64,000 nt of DNA from CAWBRT01 sp963832365 (GTDB lineage Bacteria > Acidobacteriota > Terriglobia > Terriglobales > Acidobacteriaceae), in assembly GCA_963832365.1 (NCBI GenBank), contig CAWHUL010000025.1, positions 1-64,000 on the forward strand. Direction: 5' to 3'. Below the pieces are notes generated by a model, which saw only the letters and a list, made by a program, of their open reading frames with translations, did no database searches and had not been told where the DNA came from. Shown here in pieces: positions 35,846 through 45,839 of the stretch (position 1 is its first letter; every line of letters starts with the position of its first letter). Made by a program: the position numbers and the translations under genes.

Positions 35846-36937
35846 ATGCCGAGGCGGGTCAGTGTTGACAAGTGGCTGTTCGTCGTCACGCTGCTGCTGG
35901 TCGCCATCGGTCTGGTTATGGTTTTCAGCGCCTCGGCGGTCATCGCCAAGGATCGCTTTGGTTCGCCTTACAATTTCGTCTTGAAACAGCTCATGTGGTC
36001 GGTTGCCGGGCTCGTCGTCATGGTGCGGATGATGAACCTCGACTATCGGCGACTGAAGTCGTCCCGCGTTGTTTTCACCGTCCTCGGCCTTACCACCTTG
36101 CTGCTGCTGGCGGTCTTATTACTGGATCGCCATGCCAATACGCACCGCTGGATCCGCCTGGGAGGCTTTTCGTTTCAGCCGTCAGAACTGGCCAAGCCAG
36201 CGATTATTTTGTTCCTGGCGTACTTTCTGGAGAAGCGTTACAAGAACATCGCCGATTGGCGGCGTACATTGCTGCCGGTGGTTGTGCCGACCTTCATTTT
36301 TACCGTTTTGATTGTGGCGGAACCTGACTTGGGCACTGCCATGTCGGTCTGTGGCATCACCGCTGCGGTACTGCTTACGGCGGGAATGAAGTTCAGGTAC
36401 TTTGGCGTTGCCGCACTGCTGGCATCGGGGCCGCTCTATTTCCTTATCTTCCACACGGCATGGCGTGCCCGCCGGATGACGGCCTTTCTCAACCCGGACG
36501 CCGATCCCCGTGGGGCCGGGTTTCACATCATCCAATCATTGATTGCCGTGGGCACGGGCGGCATTTTGGGCCAGGGATTGATGGAAGGCAAGCAGAAACT
36601 GTTTTATCTTCCCGAACCGCAGACCGACTTTATTTTTGCTGTCATTGCCGAGGAGTGGGGGCTGATCGGATCGGTGTTCATCGTCATGCTGTTCGCGATT
36701 TTCTGCTACCGGGGCCTGCGAGCGGCGATGCTGACGCGCGACCACTTCGCGCGCTTTCTCGCGGTTGGCATAACCGCCATGGTGGGAGTGCAAGCTCTCT
36801 TTAATATTAGCGTGGTGCTCGGATTGTTGCCGACCAAGGGTATTCCGCTGCCATTTATCTCTTACGGCGGTTCTTCCCTGTTTATTACACTTACCAGTGT
36901 CGGGGTGCTGCTCAACATTACCCAGCAAACCGACTGA
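35846..36937 (+). CDS. ftsW: Septal peptidoglycan polymerase FtsW (SEDS family)
   Basis: Membrane glycosyltransferase of the SEDS family that polymerises lipid II at the septum with FtsI. The 363 residues have about 10 helices, with the family motifs FSFQPSELAKPA in the first large loop and KGIPLPFISYGGSS near the C-terminus, plus AEPDLGTAMSV. The catalytic Asp neighbourhood (AEPDLG) is intact. It starts right after the murD stop with no spacer, which indicates coupling. A RodA identity is less likely, given the placement between murD and murG. Confidence 0.95.
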   Translation: MPRRVSVDKWLFVVTLLLVAIGLVMVFSASAVIAKDRFGSPYNFVLKQLMWSVAGLVVMVRMMNLDYRRLKSSRVVFTVLGLTTLLLLAVLLLDRHANTHRWIRLGGFSFQPSELAKPAIILFLAYFLEKRYKNIADWRRTLLPVVVPTFIFTVLIVAEPDLGTAMSVCGITAAVLLTAGMKFRYFGVAALLASGPLYFLIFHTAWRARRMTAFLNPDADPRGAGFHIIQSLIAVGTGGILGQGLMEGKQKLFYLPEPQTDFIFAVIAEEWGLIGSVFIVMLFAIFCYRGLRAAMLTRDHFARFLAVGITAMVGVQALFNISVVLGLLPTKGIPLPFISYGGSSLFITLTSVGVLLNITQQTD

Positions 36938-36966
36938 TAACATTCAAAGACAGGCCGAATGATCGA

Positions 36967-38046
36967 ATGATGCGTGCAATTCTTGCCGGCGGCGGTACGG
37001 GGGGGCACGTCATCCCAGCCATCGCCATCGCCCAGCAGCTCAGGGATAATTACGGAGCCGAAGCCATCTTCATTGGCACGGAGCGGGGCATCGAAACCCG
37101 CCTGGTGCCGGAAGCCGGTTTCCAACTGCGCCTGGTCGATGTGGGACAGCTTAACCGCGTGAGTCTGGCGACGCGCATCCGGACGCTGACCGCTTTGCCC
37201 ATGGCCATTGTGGCCGCCTGGGGCATCATGACGGAGTTCAGGCCAGACGTGGTGGTCGGGGTAGGCGGATACGCTTCCGGCCCGGCCATGCTTGCAGCCG
37301 CACTGCGCGGCACCGCTTCGCTGATCTTCGAACCCAATGTTGTCCCGGGATTCGCCAATCGCATGGTCGCTCCCACGGCCAAGGCCGCAGCGGTTCACTT
37401 TGAGCAGACCTGCCGCTGGTTCCAGAATTGCGAAGTGACGGGCGTGCCGGTTCGGCGCGAATTCTTCGATATCCCCCATCGCGCTCCGGACTCAACCCCA
37501 ACTCTGCTGCTGTTTGGCGGCAGCCAGGGTTCGCGCGCGCTCAACCGGGCGTTGGTCGAGTCCCTTCCCGCACTGGTGGAACGCGTTCCGGGAATCCATG
37601 TCATCCACCAAACGGGCGAACGCGACTACGAACAGATACAGGCGGAATATTTGAAGGTCTCCGTCCGGGCGGAGGTGGCGCCGTTCATCACCGATATGGC
37701 TTCCGCGTTTGCCGGCGCCGACCTGATCGTCTGCCGCTCGGGAGCCAGTACGGTCGCCGAGATCGCCGCAGCCGGCAAGGCAGCTATCTTTGTCCCGCTA
37801 CCCACGGCCGCCGACGACCATCAGCGGCGCAACGCCGAGACGTTGGCCGCACGGAATGCGGCACTGATGATTCGCGAATCTGAACTCAGCTCCGCCCGCC
37901 TCGTGGAAATGGTTTCGACGTTGATCATGGACAGGCCGCAATTAGACGCCATCGGTCAGGCGGCACGCCAGCTGGCGCATACCGATGCGGCAGCCCACAT
38001 CGCCCGCATGGCCGCACGGCTAGCGGGGATTCCGGCAACAATCTGA
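36967..38046 (+). CDS. murG: UDP-GlcNAc:lipid I GlcNAc transferase MurG
   Basis: Peripheral inner-membrane glycosyltransferase (GT-B fold) that makes lipid II. The first G loop MRAILAGGGTGGHVIPAIAIA, the second GVGGYASGPAMLAA, the third FGGSQGSRALNRAL, and the UDP-GlcNAc motif CRSGASTVAEIAAAGKAAIFVPLPTAADDHQ are all present. Length is 359 residues, normal. It is the last gene of the cluster in this window; murC and ftsQAZ do not follow, and the next gene is on the other strand. A short A/T-rich repeat of CTGAAAT units follows the stop. Confidence 0.97.
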   Translation: MMRAILAGGGTGGHVIPAIAIAQQLRDNYGAEAIFIGTERGIETRLVPEAGFQLRLVDVGQLNRVSLATRIRTLTALPMAIVAAWGIMTEFRPDVVVGVGGYASGPAMLAAALRGTASLIFEPNVVPGFANRMVAPTAKAAAVHFEQTCRWFQNCEVTGVPVRREFFDIPHRAPDSTPTLLLFGGSQGSRALNRALVESLPALVERVPGIHVIHQTGERDYEQIQAEYLKVSVRAEVAPFITDMASAFAGADLIVCRSGASTVAEIAAAGKAAIFVPLPTAADDHQRRNAETLAARNAALMIRESELSSARLVEMVSTLIMDRPQLDAIGQAARQLAHTDAAAHIARMAARLAGIPATI

Positions 38047-38073
38047 AATCTTCAAGATCTGAAATCTGAAATG

Positions 38074-38346
38074 TTACATGCCGCCTGAAACGGCCGCCAG
38101 CAGATCGATCTCGTCGCCCGGCTTCACCGATGTTCCCATCCGCCCCGGTTCAATCAGTTGATCGTTTAGAAACACCGCCAACATGGGGCTGACCGCGTCT
38201 TCCTTAAGCCATACGAGGCGCGCAAGTTCGGGGTACCGATCCGTGAGCGCGCGCAGGGCCGCGCCCACCGTCGTGGCGGAAACCTCGACCGAGCTTATGT
38301 CTCCGATTCGCTCACTGAGAAAAGTACTGAAACGAATGCGTATCAT
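38074..38346 (-). CDS. MoaD/ThiS-family ubiquitin-like sulfur carrier, C-terminus Gly-Gly-Met
   Basis: A 90-residue beta-grasp sulfur-carrier-like protein. It begins MIRIRFSTFLSERIG and has the middle FLNDQLIEPGRMGTSVKPGDEIDLL typical of MoaD/ThiS relatives. Canonical members end in a free Gly-Gly that is thiocarboxylated; this one ends VSGGM, with one residue after the diglycine, so a peptidase would have to expose it or it is not a carrier. The start at 38346 aligns with the family; the longer frame from 38589 reads through the terminator hairpin. It is convergent with murG. It could belong to the molybdenum-cofactor set at 8-9 kb or to a separate sulfur-transfer path. Confidence 0.75.
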   Translation of the reverse strand: MIRIRFSTFLSERIGDISSVEVSATTVGAALRALTDRYPELARLVWLKEDAVSPMLAVFLNDQLIEPGRMGTSVKPGDEIDLLAAVSGGM

Positions 38347-38434
38347 CAGAGCGCCGCGATCTCCTGAAGGAAATGTTATCACCCGTGGGGATAGACCAGC
38401 CGCGCTCCGGTCGCAAATTGGCCCGATTTTCCGC

Positions 38435-38460
38435 AAAAAAGCCGGGCGCGAACGCCCGGC
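38435..38460 (-). terminator. Rho-independent terminator after ahcY
   Basis: An 8-bp GC-only stem (38441-38448 with 38453-38460) with a CGAA tetraloop is followed, on the minus strand, by six T (38435-38440). It lies about 70 bases past the ahcY stop. The same stem sequence occurs at 60913-60932. Confidence 0.8.
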
Positions 38461-38530
38461 GATAATTCCTTCGATCGCGCAAAGACCGCGCGATCTCAGG
38501 ATGGTACTCCTACGAGTCTTTCCGCGGCCT

Positions 38531-39808
38531 TTAGGTGCCTTCCGCCCACCCCGCCAAATATTCTTCCTGTTCGGGCGTAAGGCGGTCAATCTTGATTCCC
38601 ATCGATTCCAGTTTCAGCCGCGCCACTCGCTTGTCGAGCTCATCAGGAACCTTGAAGACCTTTTTCTCGAGGCTGGCGTGGTGTTTGACCATGTACTCGA
38701 CCGAGAGCGCCTGGTCGGCGAAACTCATATCCATCACTGACGCCGGATGTCCTTCGGCCGCAGCCAGGTTTATTAGCCGGCCTTCGCCCAGAAGGTTGAT
38801 CTTACGGCCGTCCCGCAGGGAGTACTCCTCGACGAAGTTGCGCGTCGTGCGCTTGCCGCTGGATAGTTTTTCCAGCGCCGGAATATCGATCTCGACGTTG
38901 AAGTGGCCGGAGTTGGCGACGATGGCGCCGTCCTTCATAACGGCGAAGTGCTCCTTGCGCAGCACGTTCTTGTTGCCGGTCACGGTGCAGAACACGTCGC
39001 CGAGTTTGGCCGCGTGCTCCATGGCCATCACCCGATAGCCGTCCATCACGGCCTCCAGGGCCTTCGTCGGGTCGATCTCGGTGATGATAACCTCGGCGCC
39101 CAACCCGCGAGCCCGGCTTGCCAGGCCGCGTCCGCACCAGCCATAACCGGCAACCACGAACTTGGAGCCTGCGAGCAGGAAGTTGGTGGCGCGGATGATG
39201 CCGTCGATCGTCGATTGTCCAGTGCCATAGCGGTTGTCGAACAGGTGCTTGGTATCGGCGTCGTTCACGGCAATGATGGGGTAGCGCAACACGCCCTGCT
39301 TGGCCATGGCGCGCAGCCGTATGACTCCGGTAGTGGTTTCTTCCGTGCCGCCCAGAATGCCGTCCAGCACGTCCGTCCGCTTGGTCAGGGCAATGGTTAC
39401 CAGGTCCGCTCCATCGTCCATGGTGATGTGCGGCTTGTGATCGAGCGCGGACATGATGTGCTTGTAATAAGTCTCGTTGTCCTCGCCCTTGATGGCGTAA
39501 ACCGAAATATTGCTGTCGCGCACCAGCGCCGCGGCCACATCATCCTGGGTCGAGAGCGGGTTGGAGGCGCACAACACCACGTCGGCGCCGCCATCCCGAA
39601 GGGTGATCGCCAGATTCGCCGTTTCGGCCGTCACATGCAGACAGGCGGCGATACGCATGCCCTTCAGGGGCTGATTCTTGATGAACTCTTTGCGGATGAT
39701 CTGCAAAACCTGCATCGACTGGTTCGCCCAATCGATGCGCTTGCGCCCCAAATCCGCCATCTCCAGATTCTTTACATCAAACGAAGGAACTTGTGCCGCA
39801 GTTGGCAT
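38531..39808 (-). CDS. ahcY: Adenosylhomocysteinase AhcY
   Basis: Reversibly hydrolyses S-adenosylhomocysteine to homocysteine and adenosine, clearing the by-product of SAM methylations; NAD+ is a tightly bound cofactor. The 425 residues carry the substrate region (AACLHVTAETANLAITLRDGG, ITMDDGADL), the NAD Rossmann VVAGYGWCGRGLASRARGLGA, and GEGRLINLAAAEGHPASVMDMSFADQAL. The C-terminus ends EEYLAGWAEGT, as in the shorter bacterial type. It is downstream of metK on the same strand (about 140 bases apart). Together they form a SAM-regeneration pair. The frame is intact. Confidence 0.97.
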   Translation of the reverse strand: MPTAAQVPSFDVKNLEMADLGRKRIDWANQSMQVLQIIRKEFIKNQPLKGMRIAACLHVTAETANLAITLRDGGADVVLCASNPLSTQDDVAAALVRDSNISVYAIKGEDNETYYKHIMSALDHKPHITMDDGADLVTIALTKRTDVLDGILGGTEETTTGVIRLRAMAKQGVLRYPIIAVNDADTKHLFDNRYGTGQSTIDGIIRATNFLLAGSKFVVAGYGWCGRGLASRARGLGAEVIITEIDPTKALEAVMDGYRVMAMEHAAKLGDVFCTVTGNKNVLRKEHFAVMKDGAIVANSGHFNVEIDIPALEKLSSGKRTTRNFVEEYSLRDGRKINLLGEGRLINLAAAEGHPASVMDMSFADQALSVEYMVKHHASLEKKVFKVPDELDKRVARLKLESMGIKIDRLTPEQEEYLAGWAEGT

Positions 39809-39946
39809 AATCTTTCCACCCCAATCTGTTTAAACGATACACGGTTGCCGCAAGACGTGCCGATGCCGAATGGTTTCATCGGGCGAATCTGGCAGCTACG
39901 GGAAAACGCACCGGGCAAGGCGACAAATTTCGCCTGCCTTTCAGCG

Positions 39947-41119
<1,173 letters not shown>

Positions 41120-41346
41120 TCTGTCCTCCTGGTTCGAAAATTACTCGTGCGGACGGGAACCCCGGCAAGTTGAAAGTCGAGATCCTCGGCAAGGTTCCGT
41201 CAGGGGAGAGAACCGGGTGCCGAAAGTATAAGTTTATAGGGGAGCCGCAGGCTGCGCAACCACGAGAGATCCACGTGCAGTAAATTGAAGTGAACGGCTG
41301 GTACCCGCATTGAAATGCATTTTTCGTCCAGCGGCGTTCGTGGGCC

Positions 41347-42303
41347 CTACCGCTGCAGGCCTTCGGGAGTGAAGGTAACGGTCTGCCTGACATTCGTTGG
41401 ACCGATCCGTCCCAACGACTGTCCATTGAAAGTCACGTCGATTCCCGACGGATTCCCTGCCAGAACCACCACACGGTCCCGGGCCTGAAAACTCCGCTCC
41501 TTCTTGTCCGATGACTCGGGGTCCATGGTGTCTTCCATCACACGTTTCCCGTCCACCAGAATCGACACCCAGCAACGCTGTTTAGCGGTCAAAACCAGGG
41601 AAATACTGCTCGCTGCCGCCTTCTTTTTTTCCCATGCTCCGTTCTTCTTCGCCGCCGTGGTGTCCGGGGTCACGGCTGGCTTGTCGAAATCCGCAACGGG
41701 CTTGGTGGAGTTCTGGGGATCGGCGACAACTTCCGGAGGGGCACTAGCGCTTACGGCTTGGGCGGTCTCGGCGGGCAAGGATGGAGGCGCCGGCGAATTT
41801 GAGGCGGCCTGCACTGGCTGCGGAAGCGAAGTCTGAAAAGCAGTCATCCCGGCCGGCTTCAATATCTGTTTCCGCACTTCCGCCCGGTGCGCCATCCATC
41901 TCTGGACATAAGGCCACCCGCCCACGGAGGCGCTTGCGAGCGCAAAGACAGCCACCAGACTCCAAACCAGTGTCGTCGCACCATGCTTTCTACCGCCGTA
42001 TCCCGTATCGCGTGAGGCTTCGAACTGCCTGGCTACTACAGCAATATTGACTTCGTCCGAGGCCGCCAAAACCTGATTGGCGACCATGTAGTCGCCAACG
42101 GCCTGCTCTTCGTCGATACCGACATAGCGGGCGTATGCTTTGACGAATCCCTTGTTGAAGATGCCACCCGGCAGTTGATCGAACTTCTCTTCTTCGAGCG
42201 CACGCAGATTTCGGGTGCCAATTTTGGTGGCAATGGCTACTTCATCGAGCGTGATACCGCGCAATTCACGCTCGCGCCGCAGTTTATCGCCAAACTGACC
42301 CAC
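41347..42303 (-). CDS. RodZ-like protein: HTH, membrane helix, DUF4115
   Basis: A 318-residue bitopic protein. Residues 1-75 are an Xre/HTH_25 helix-turn-helix (FGDKLRRERELRGITLDEVAIATKIGTRNLRALEEEKF then FNKGFVKAYARYVGID). One membrane helix follows near residue 115 (LVWSLVAVFALASASVGG), then a Pro/Ala/Thr-rich periplasmic linker, and a C-terminal DUF4115 beta domain (SISLVLTAKQRCWVSILVDGK...). The GTG start at 42303 follows a GAGAGG site; the ORF extends upstream without homology. RodZ couples MreB to the wall machinery. Its closeness to mreBCD (about 1.4 kb away) supports the shape role. Other HTH-DUF4115 proteins exist, so the symbol is withheld. Confidence 0.85.
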   Translation of the reverse strand: MGQFGDKLRRERELRGITLDEVAIATKIGTRNLRALEEEKFDQLPGGIFNKGFVKAYARYVGIDEEQAVGDYMVANQVLAASDEVNIAVVARQFEASRDTGYGGRKHGATTLVWSLVAVFALASASVGGWPYVQRWMAHRAEVRKQILKPAGMTAFQTSLPQPVQAASNSPAPPSLPAETAQAVSASAPPEVVADPQNSTKPVADFDKPAVTPDTTAAKKNGAWEKKKAAASSISLVLTAKQRCWVSILVDGKRVMEDTMDPESSDKKERSFQARDRVVVLAGNPSGIDVTFNGQSLGRIGPTNVRQTVTFTPEGLQR

Positions 42304-42483
42304 GGACGCCCTCTCACTTGTGCATGTTCTACTCGCATAATAGGATTGCATTCAGTTCAAGTCAAACTGGAAATGCAGCAAAAGATGCCATCCGTCGTGC
42401 GAAAAACGGGCCAAAACAACAGCGAGGCAAGAAAATGGACGGTCCCGCGCTGGACTTGCGTTCCCTGGCCCTTACTAAGCGAG

Positions 42484-42513
42484 TTGCCTGATCTACCGTG
42501 GGAACCCTATAAT
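42484..42513 (+). promoter_or_regulatory. Sigma70-like promoter for the GAF-GGDEF gene
   Basis: TTGCCT (42484-42489) and a perfect TATAAT (42508-42513) with an 18-base spacer lie about 55 bases upstream of the cyclase ATG. Confidence 0.6.
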
Positions 42514-42568
42514 ACCCTGCGACTCCTCTCATCTGAAAAGTGGACAGGAATCGAGCGTTTACTTACCC

Positions 42569-43621
42569 ATGACTGAAGGTTCTGTAGTCGATAACTCACG
42601 GCACCACCAGCAGTTAAGCATCTTTCATGATGTCGCGAAGGCGCTCACCTCATCGCTGAATCTGGATTCCATTCTGCAGACCATCATGGATAAGGTCGCG
42701 GCTTATTTCAAACCCGACACCTGGTCGCTGCTCATGGTGGACGAGTCGAAGCAGGAGCTCTATTTCGCAATCGCGGTCGGGGACGCGGCCGATGTCCTCA
42801 AACCGGTGCGCTTGCGGATTGGCGAGGGCATTGCCGGCTGGGTCGCCAAACACGGCGAACCGCTTCTCATCCCCGACGTTTACACCGACCCGCGATTCGC
42901 CAAGCGTGTCGACCAGCTCACCAAGTGGCACACGCGCTCGATCATATGCATGCCGCTTTGTTCCAAGCAGCGCGTGCTGGGCGTCATTCAACTTGTCAAC
43001 GTTGAGATGGCTGGATTCGGCGATTCCGAGTTACTGCTGATGCGCGCGATGGCCGACTACGCAGCGATCGCCATTGAAAATGCTCGCGCCGTCGAACGCA
43101 TTCAGGAGCTGACGATTACCGACGATTGCACCGGCCTGTATAATGCGCGCCACCTCTATAAGACTCTGGACACCGAGGTCAATCGCTCCGCGCGCTTCGG
43201 CTATCAATTCAGCGTGCTGTTTCTCGACCTCGACCACTTCAAGCGGGTGAACGATACACATGGCCACCTGGTCGGCAGCCGGTTGCTCGGCGAAGTCGGT
43301 GTCGTCATCAAGTCATATCTGCGCATGATCGACTGCGCCTTTCGTTATGGTGGCGACGAATTTGTGGTTCTGCTGCCCCAGACCGGTAAAGAGGCGGCAA
43401 CCTTGGTGGCTAAGCGCCTGCTGGATATTTTTCGCACGACCGACTTTTTGAAGCCCGAGGGCCTGAACCTCAATGTCCGGGTGAGCATGGGCGTGGCTAC
43501 CTATCCGGAAGACGCTAAGAACGCGCACGACATCATTCACCAGGCCGATGAAATGATGTACGCGGTCAAGAACTCAACGCGCGACAATATCAGCGTGGCC
43601 AAGGTGGGACTGATCGCGTAA
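42569..43621 (+). CDS. GAF-GGDEF diguanylate cyclase
   Basis: Cytoplasmic enzyme that makes cyclic di-GMP from two GTP, with a sensory GAF domain. Residues about 20-165 form the GAF domain (LDSILQTIMDKVAAYFKPDTWSLLMV... GWVAKHGEPLLIPDVYTDPRF). After the linker ERIQELTITDDCTGLYNARHL the GGDEF domain holds an intact catalytic RYGGDEFVVLLP. An RMID (RxxD) I-site lies 5 residues upstream of GGDEF, so product feedback inhibition is expected. No membrane segment is seen. It lies between the RodZ-like gene and mreD but is transcribed the opposite way, from its own promoter. The PilZ protein at 2.7 kb may be one local reader of its signal. Confidence 0.93.
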   Translation: MTEGSVVDNSRHHQQLSIFHDVAKALTSSLNLDSILQTIMDKVAAYFKPDTWSLLMVDESKQELYFAIAVGDAADVLKPVRLRIGEGIAGWVAKHGEPLLIPDVYTDPRFAKRVDQLTKWHTRSIICMPLCSKQRVLGVIQLVNVEMAGFGDSELLLMRAMADYAAIAIENARAVERIQELTITDDCTGLYNARHLYKTLDTEVNRSARFGYQFSVLFLDLDHFKRVNDTHGHLVGSRLLGEVGVVIKSYLRMIDCAFRYGGDEFVVLLPQTGKEAATLVAKRLLDIFRTTDFLKPEGLNLNVRVSMGVATYPEDAKNAHDIIHQADEMMYAVKNSTRDNISVAKVGLIA

Positions 43622-43667
43622 GACGACCCATAACGGCGAAGCGATGCTGCTCGCTGTGCAACCGGTT

Positions 43668-44186
43668 CTAGACTCGCTGCTTGAAGCGGTCGAGAAAGAT
43701 GAACAGCACGACTCCGATCAGCGATTCCAGGAAAGCACCCAGCAATTGATGTCCCCAGTACCAGGTGAGCGGTTCGTTGGCCAATCCGCGCATGATACCG
43801 AAGTAGATCGCCTGATGTATCAGGTAGAAAACATAGATCAGCAGAAACCGCGAGCCAGGCTGCTCGACGTCGATCTTGACTCCGAGCGAAGAGGCGAGAA
43901 AGCCGATCACGGTCTTGGCTATTCCGTTCACGCCGATGGGATGCTGCGTCAGCGCGTCCTGCACCAGCCCAATAAAGCATCCCGTACCCAGGCCGGTGAT
44001 CGGATTGCGGCGCGATATAGCAAAAAAGATCGTCACCAACAGCGGCAGATCGAGAATGCGGAGAGCGCTCACCCGGACTGGAATGAATCCCTGCAGGAAC
44101 AAAACCAATAGCGGTACGCCAACCGCAACTTCCCAAGAAAAGCGGTAGACTTCAACCTGCTCGCGAGATGTGTAGCTGGTGTTCAC
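43668..44186 (-). CDS. mreD: Rod-shape protein MreD
   Basis: Integral membrane protein, 172 residues with about 5 hydrophobic helices, part of the elongasome with MreB, MreC, RodA and PBP2. The sequence has the typical MreD features: long first helix (VGVPLLVLFLQGFIP), RNPITGLGTGCFIGLVQDALTQHPIGVNG, a mid-protein loop characteristic of the family, and a basic C-terminal end. It is third in the leftward order mreB, mreC, mreD with a 12-base gap to mreC. It converges on the diguanylate cyclase gene. MreD is poorly conserved; context supports the call. Confidence 0.9.
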   Translation of the reverse strand: MNTSYTSREQVEVYRFSWEVAVGVPLLVLFLQGFIPVRVSALRILDLPLLVTIFFAISRRNPITGLGTGCFIGLVQDALTQHPIGVNGIAKTVIGFLASSLGVKIDVEQPGSRFLLIYVFYLIHQAIYFGIMRGLANEPLTWYWGHQLLGAFLESLIGVVLFIFLDRFKQRV

Positions 44187-44197
44187 GCCTGATTCGC

Positions 44198-45763
44198 CTA
44201 GGGAGTATTTTCGCCGTTTGTTGCCGGCTTCGCATTCTCAACCGTGGACTTCGCCGGCTGCGTTTGCGTTGCCTTGGGTTTGGCCGCCGCTCCATTGGCG
44301 GGCGATACGACGGGCTTCGATGGGACAGCGCCCGGCGTTACCGGCTTGCCGTTTGCCGAACCCGGCACAGATACTGTGGGTTTAGCGTTCACGGCAGGTT
44401 TGGACACAGCAGCCGCACCGGGTGTTAACGGTTTGCCGTCTGCCGAGCCCGGCACAGGTACTGTGGGCTTAACATTCACGGCAGGTTTGGGCACAGTGGC
44501 CGCACCGGGTGTTAACGGCTTGCCGTTTGCCGAGCCTGGCACAGGTACTGTGGGTTTAACATTCACGGCAGGTTTGGGCGCAGTGGCCGCGCCGGGTGTT
44601 AACGGTTTGCCGTTTGCCGAGCCCGGTACAGGCAACGTGGGTTTAGCATTCACGGCAGGTTTGGACACAGCAGCCGCGCCGGGTATTAACGGCTTGCCGT
44701 TTGCCGAGCCTGGCACAGGTACCGTGGGGTTAGCGTTCACGGCAGGTTTGGGCACAGCGGACACGCCGGGTGTACTTGCCGCCGACACGCCGGCTCCGGT
44801 TGACGAAGAAGGCCGCACCGCACCGCTGGCCGCAGAATTCGGAGTCGTCTGGGCGGGCTTGTCGGGCACCGAAGGCAATCGCTGGGCAAGAATGTCGGAG
44901 GCGCGAATTGGGCTAAGCCCCTTGGTATCTGGTTCCTTCTCCAGGATCTTGGTGATGACCAGTACTTCTTCCAGGCGGCTGAGGTTTGCCGAGGGCGTCA
45001 CACGCACGTTCAGGAAAAAATCTTTGCCGGGGCTGACCGTCGCGACCTTGCCAATGGGCAGACCTTTTGGAAAGATGCGGTCGCCGCCGCTGGTGATAAC
45101 GTCCTCGCCCCGCTCGATGTTTTCGTCGGCCATGATGTACGCCAGGTTCGGGTTCCCGCTCGCCTGGCCTTTAAGGATGCCCTGCAATCTCGATTTCACC
45201 AGCGTGGCGCCGACGCCGCTGGTCTGATCCGTAATCTCCAGCACCTGCGAAGTGGATGGATAGACGCGCAGCACTTTGCCAACGATTCCTTCAGGCGTAA
45301 TGACCGCCATGTTGGCCTCGATGCTGTCGTTCGAACCGCGGTCGATGTAGATGATGCGCGATGTCTCCGAACCGCTGGATCCGATCACCTGCGCGGCAAC
45401 TGTTTTGGAAATGTATTGCTCTTTGAACTGGAGCAGCGCCTGTATACGGCGCGCCTGTGCCGCATCCTGCTCTAGGCGAATCTGCTCTAACCGCATGTGC
45501 TCGATCTGCTGGCGCAGCTCGACATTTTCGCGATGCACTCCGCGCAGGTAAAAATAGTCGCGCCATGAGCGGCGAACCCATTGTTCGGAATAAACGAAAA
45601 CGCGCTCGAAGGGAGTAACCAGCGCGACGGCCCATTGCCGTATCAGTCGCACCGAACCACTCTCCGTTGGCCGCCTGATCTGCGTCGCCAAGCCGAGGAT
45701 CTGCGCCATCAGCACAACGGCGAGTATGGTCGCGTTCTTGTGCCGCGCGAAAAAGGATTCCAT
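44198..45763 (-). CDS. mreC: Rod-shape protein MreC with long repetitive C-terminal tail
   Basis: Bitopic scaffold of the elongation machinery. The first 300 or so residues are a normal MreC: an N-terminal helix (NATILAVVLMAQILGLAT), coiled-coil (RENVELRQQIEHMRLEQIRLEQDAAQ), and the beta-barrel domain (VGKVLRVYPSTSQVLEITDQTSGVGA...). From about residue 300 a roughly 220-residue Pro/Ala/Val-rich tail follows, giving 521 residues against the usual 280-300. Residues about 330-479 are tandem 29-residue repeats encoded by 87-base DNA repeats. The tail would be periplasmic and flexible. mreC follows mreB by 76 bases holding a hairpin, and precedes mreD. The start at 45763 has no good ribosome site. 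Confidence 0.92.
   Translation of the reverse strand: MESFFARHKNATILAVVLMAQILGLATQIRRPTESGSVRLIRQWAVALVTPFERVFVYSEQWVRRSWRDYFYLRGVHRENVELRQQIEHMRLEQIRLEQDAAQARRIQALLQFKEQYISKTVAAQVIGSSGSETSRIIYIDRGSNDSIEANMAVITPEGIVGKVLRVYPSTSQVLEITDQTSGVGATLVKSRLQGILKGQASGNPNLAYIMADENIERGEDVITSGGDRIFPKGLPIGKVATVSPGKDFFLNVRVTPSANLSRLEEVLVITKILEKEPDTKGLSPIRASDILAQRLPSVPDKPAQTTPNSAASGAVRPSSSTGAGVSAASTPGVSAVPKPAVNANPTVPVPGSANGKPLIPGAAAVSKPAVNAKPTLPVPGSANGKPLTPGAATAPKPAVNVKPTVPVPGSANGKPLTPGAATVPKPAVNVKPTVPVPGSADGKPLTPGAAAVSKPAVNAKPTVSVPGSANGKPVTPGAVPSKPVVSPANGAAAKPKATQTQPAKSTVENAKPATNGENTP
44327..44776 (-). repeat. 87-bp tandem repeats inside mreC
   Basis: Four nearly complete 87-base units plus partial units at both ends encode 29-residue repeats with the pattern KPAVN-KPTVPVPGS-ANGKPLTPGA. 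The copies differ by only a few bases, so the array is young or kept uniform by recombination, and copy number may vary. Confidence 0.9.
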
Positions 45764-45778
45764 AGAAACAGTTTCAGA

Positions 45779-45830
45779 GTTTCGAGTTTCAAGTTTCCAG
45801 TAGCAAGGTTCGATACTCGAAACTTGAAAC
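45779..45830 (-). other. Overlapping alternative hairpins between mreB and mreC
   Basis: Two inverted repeats share bases and exclude one another: 45779-45787 with 45815-45823 (9 bp), and 45786-45796 with 45820-45830 (11 bp). They lie in the 76-base spacer just ahead of the mreC start, which lacks a clear ribosome site. Confidence 0.5.
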
Positions 45831-45839
45831 TGCCTTGTA

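Noticed and set aside
41120..41346. Possible SAM or SAH riboswitch upstream of metK
   Set aside because: No conserved core or pairing pattern of known SAM/SAH riboswitches was found.
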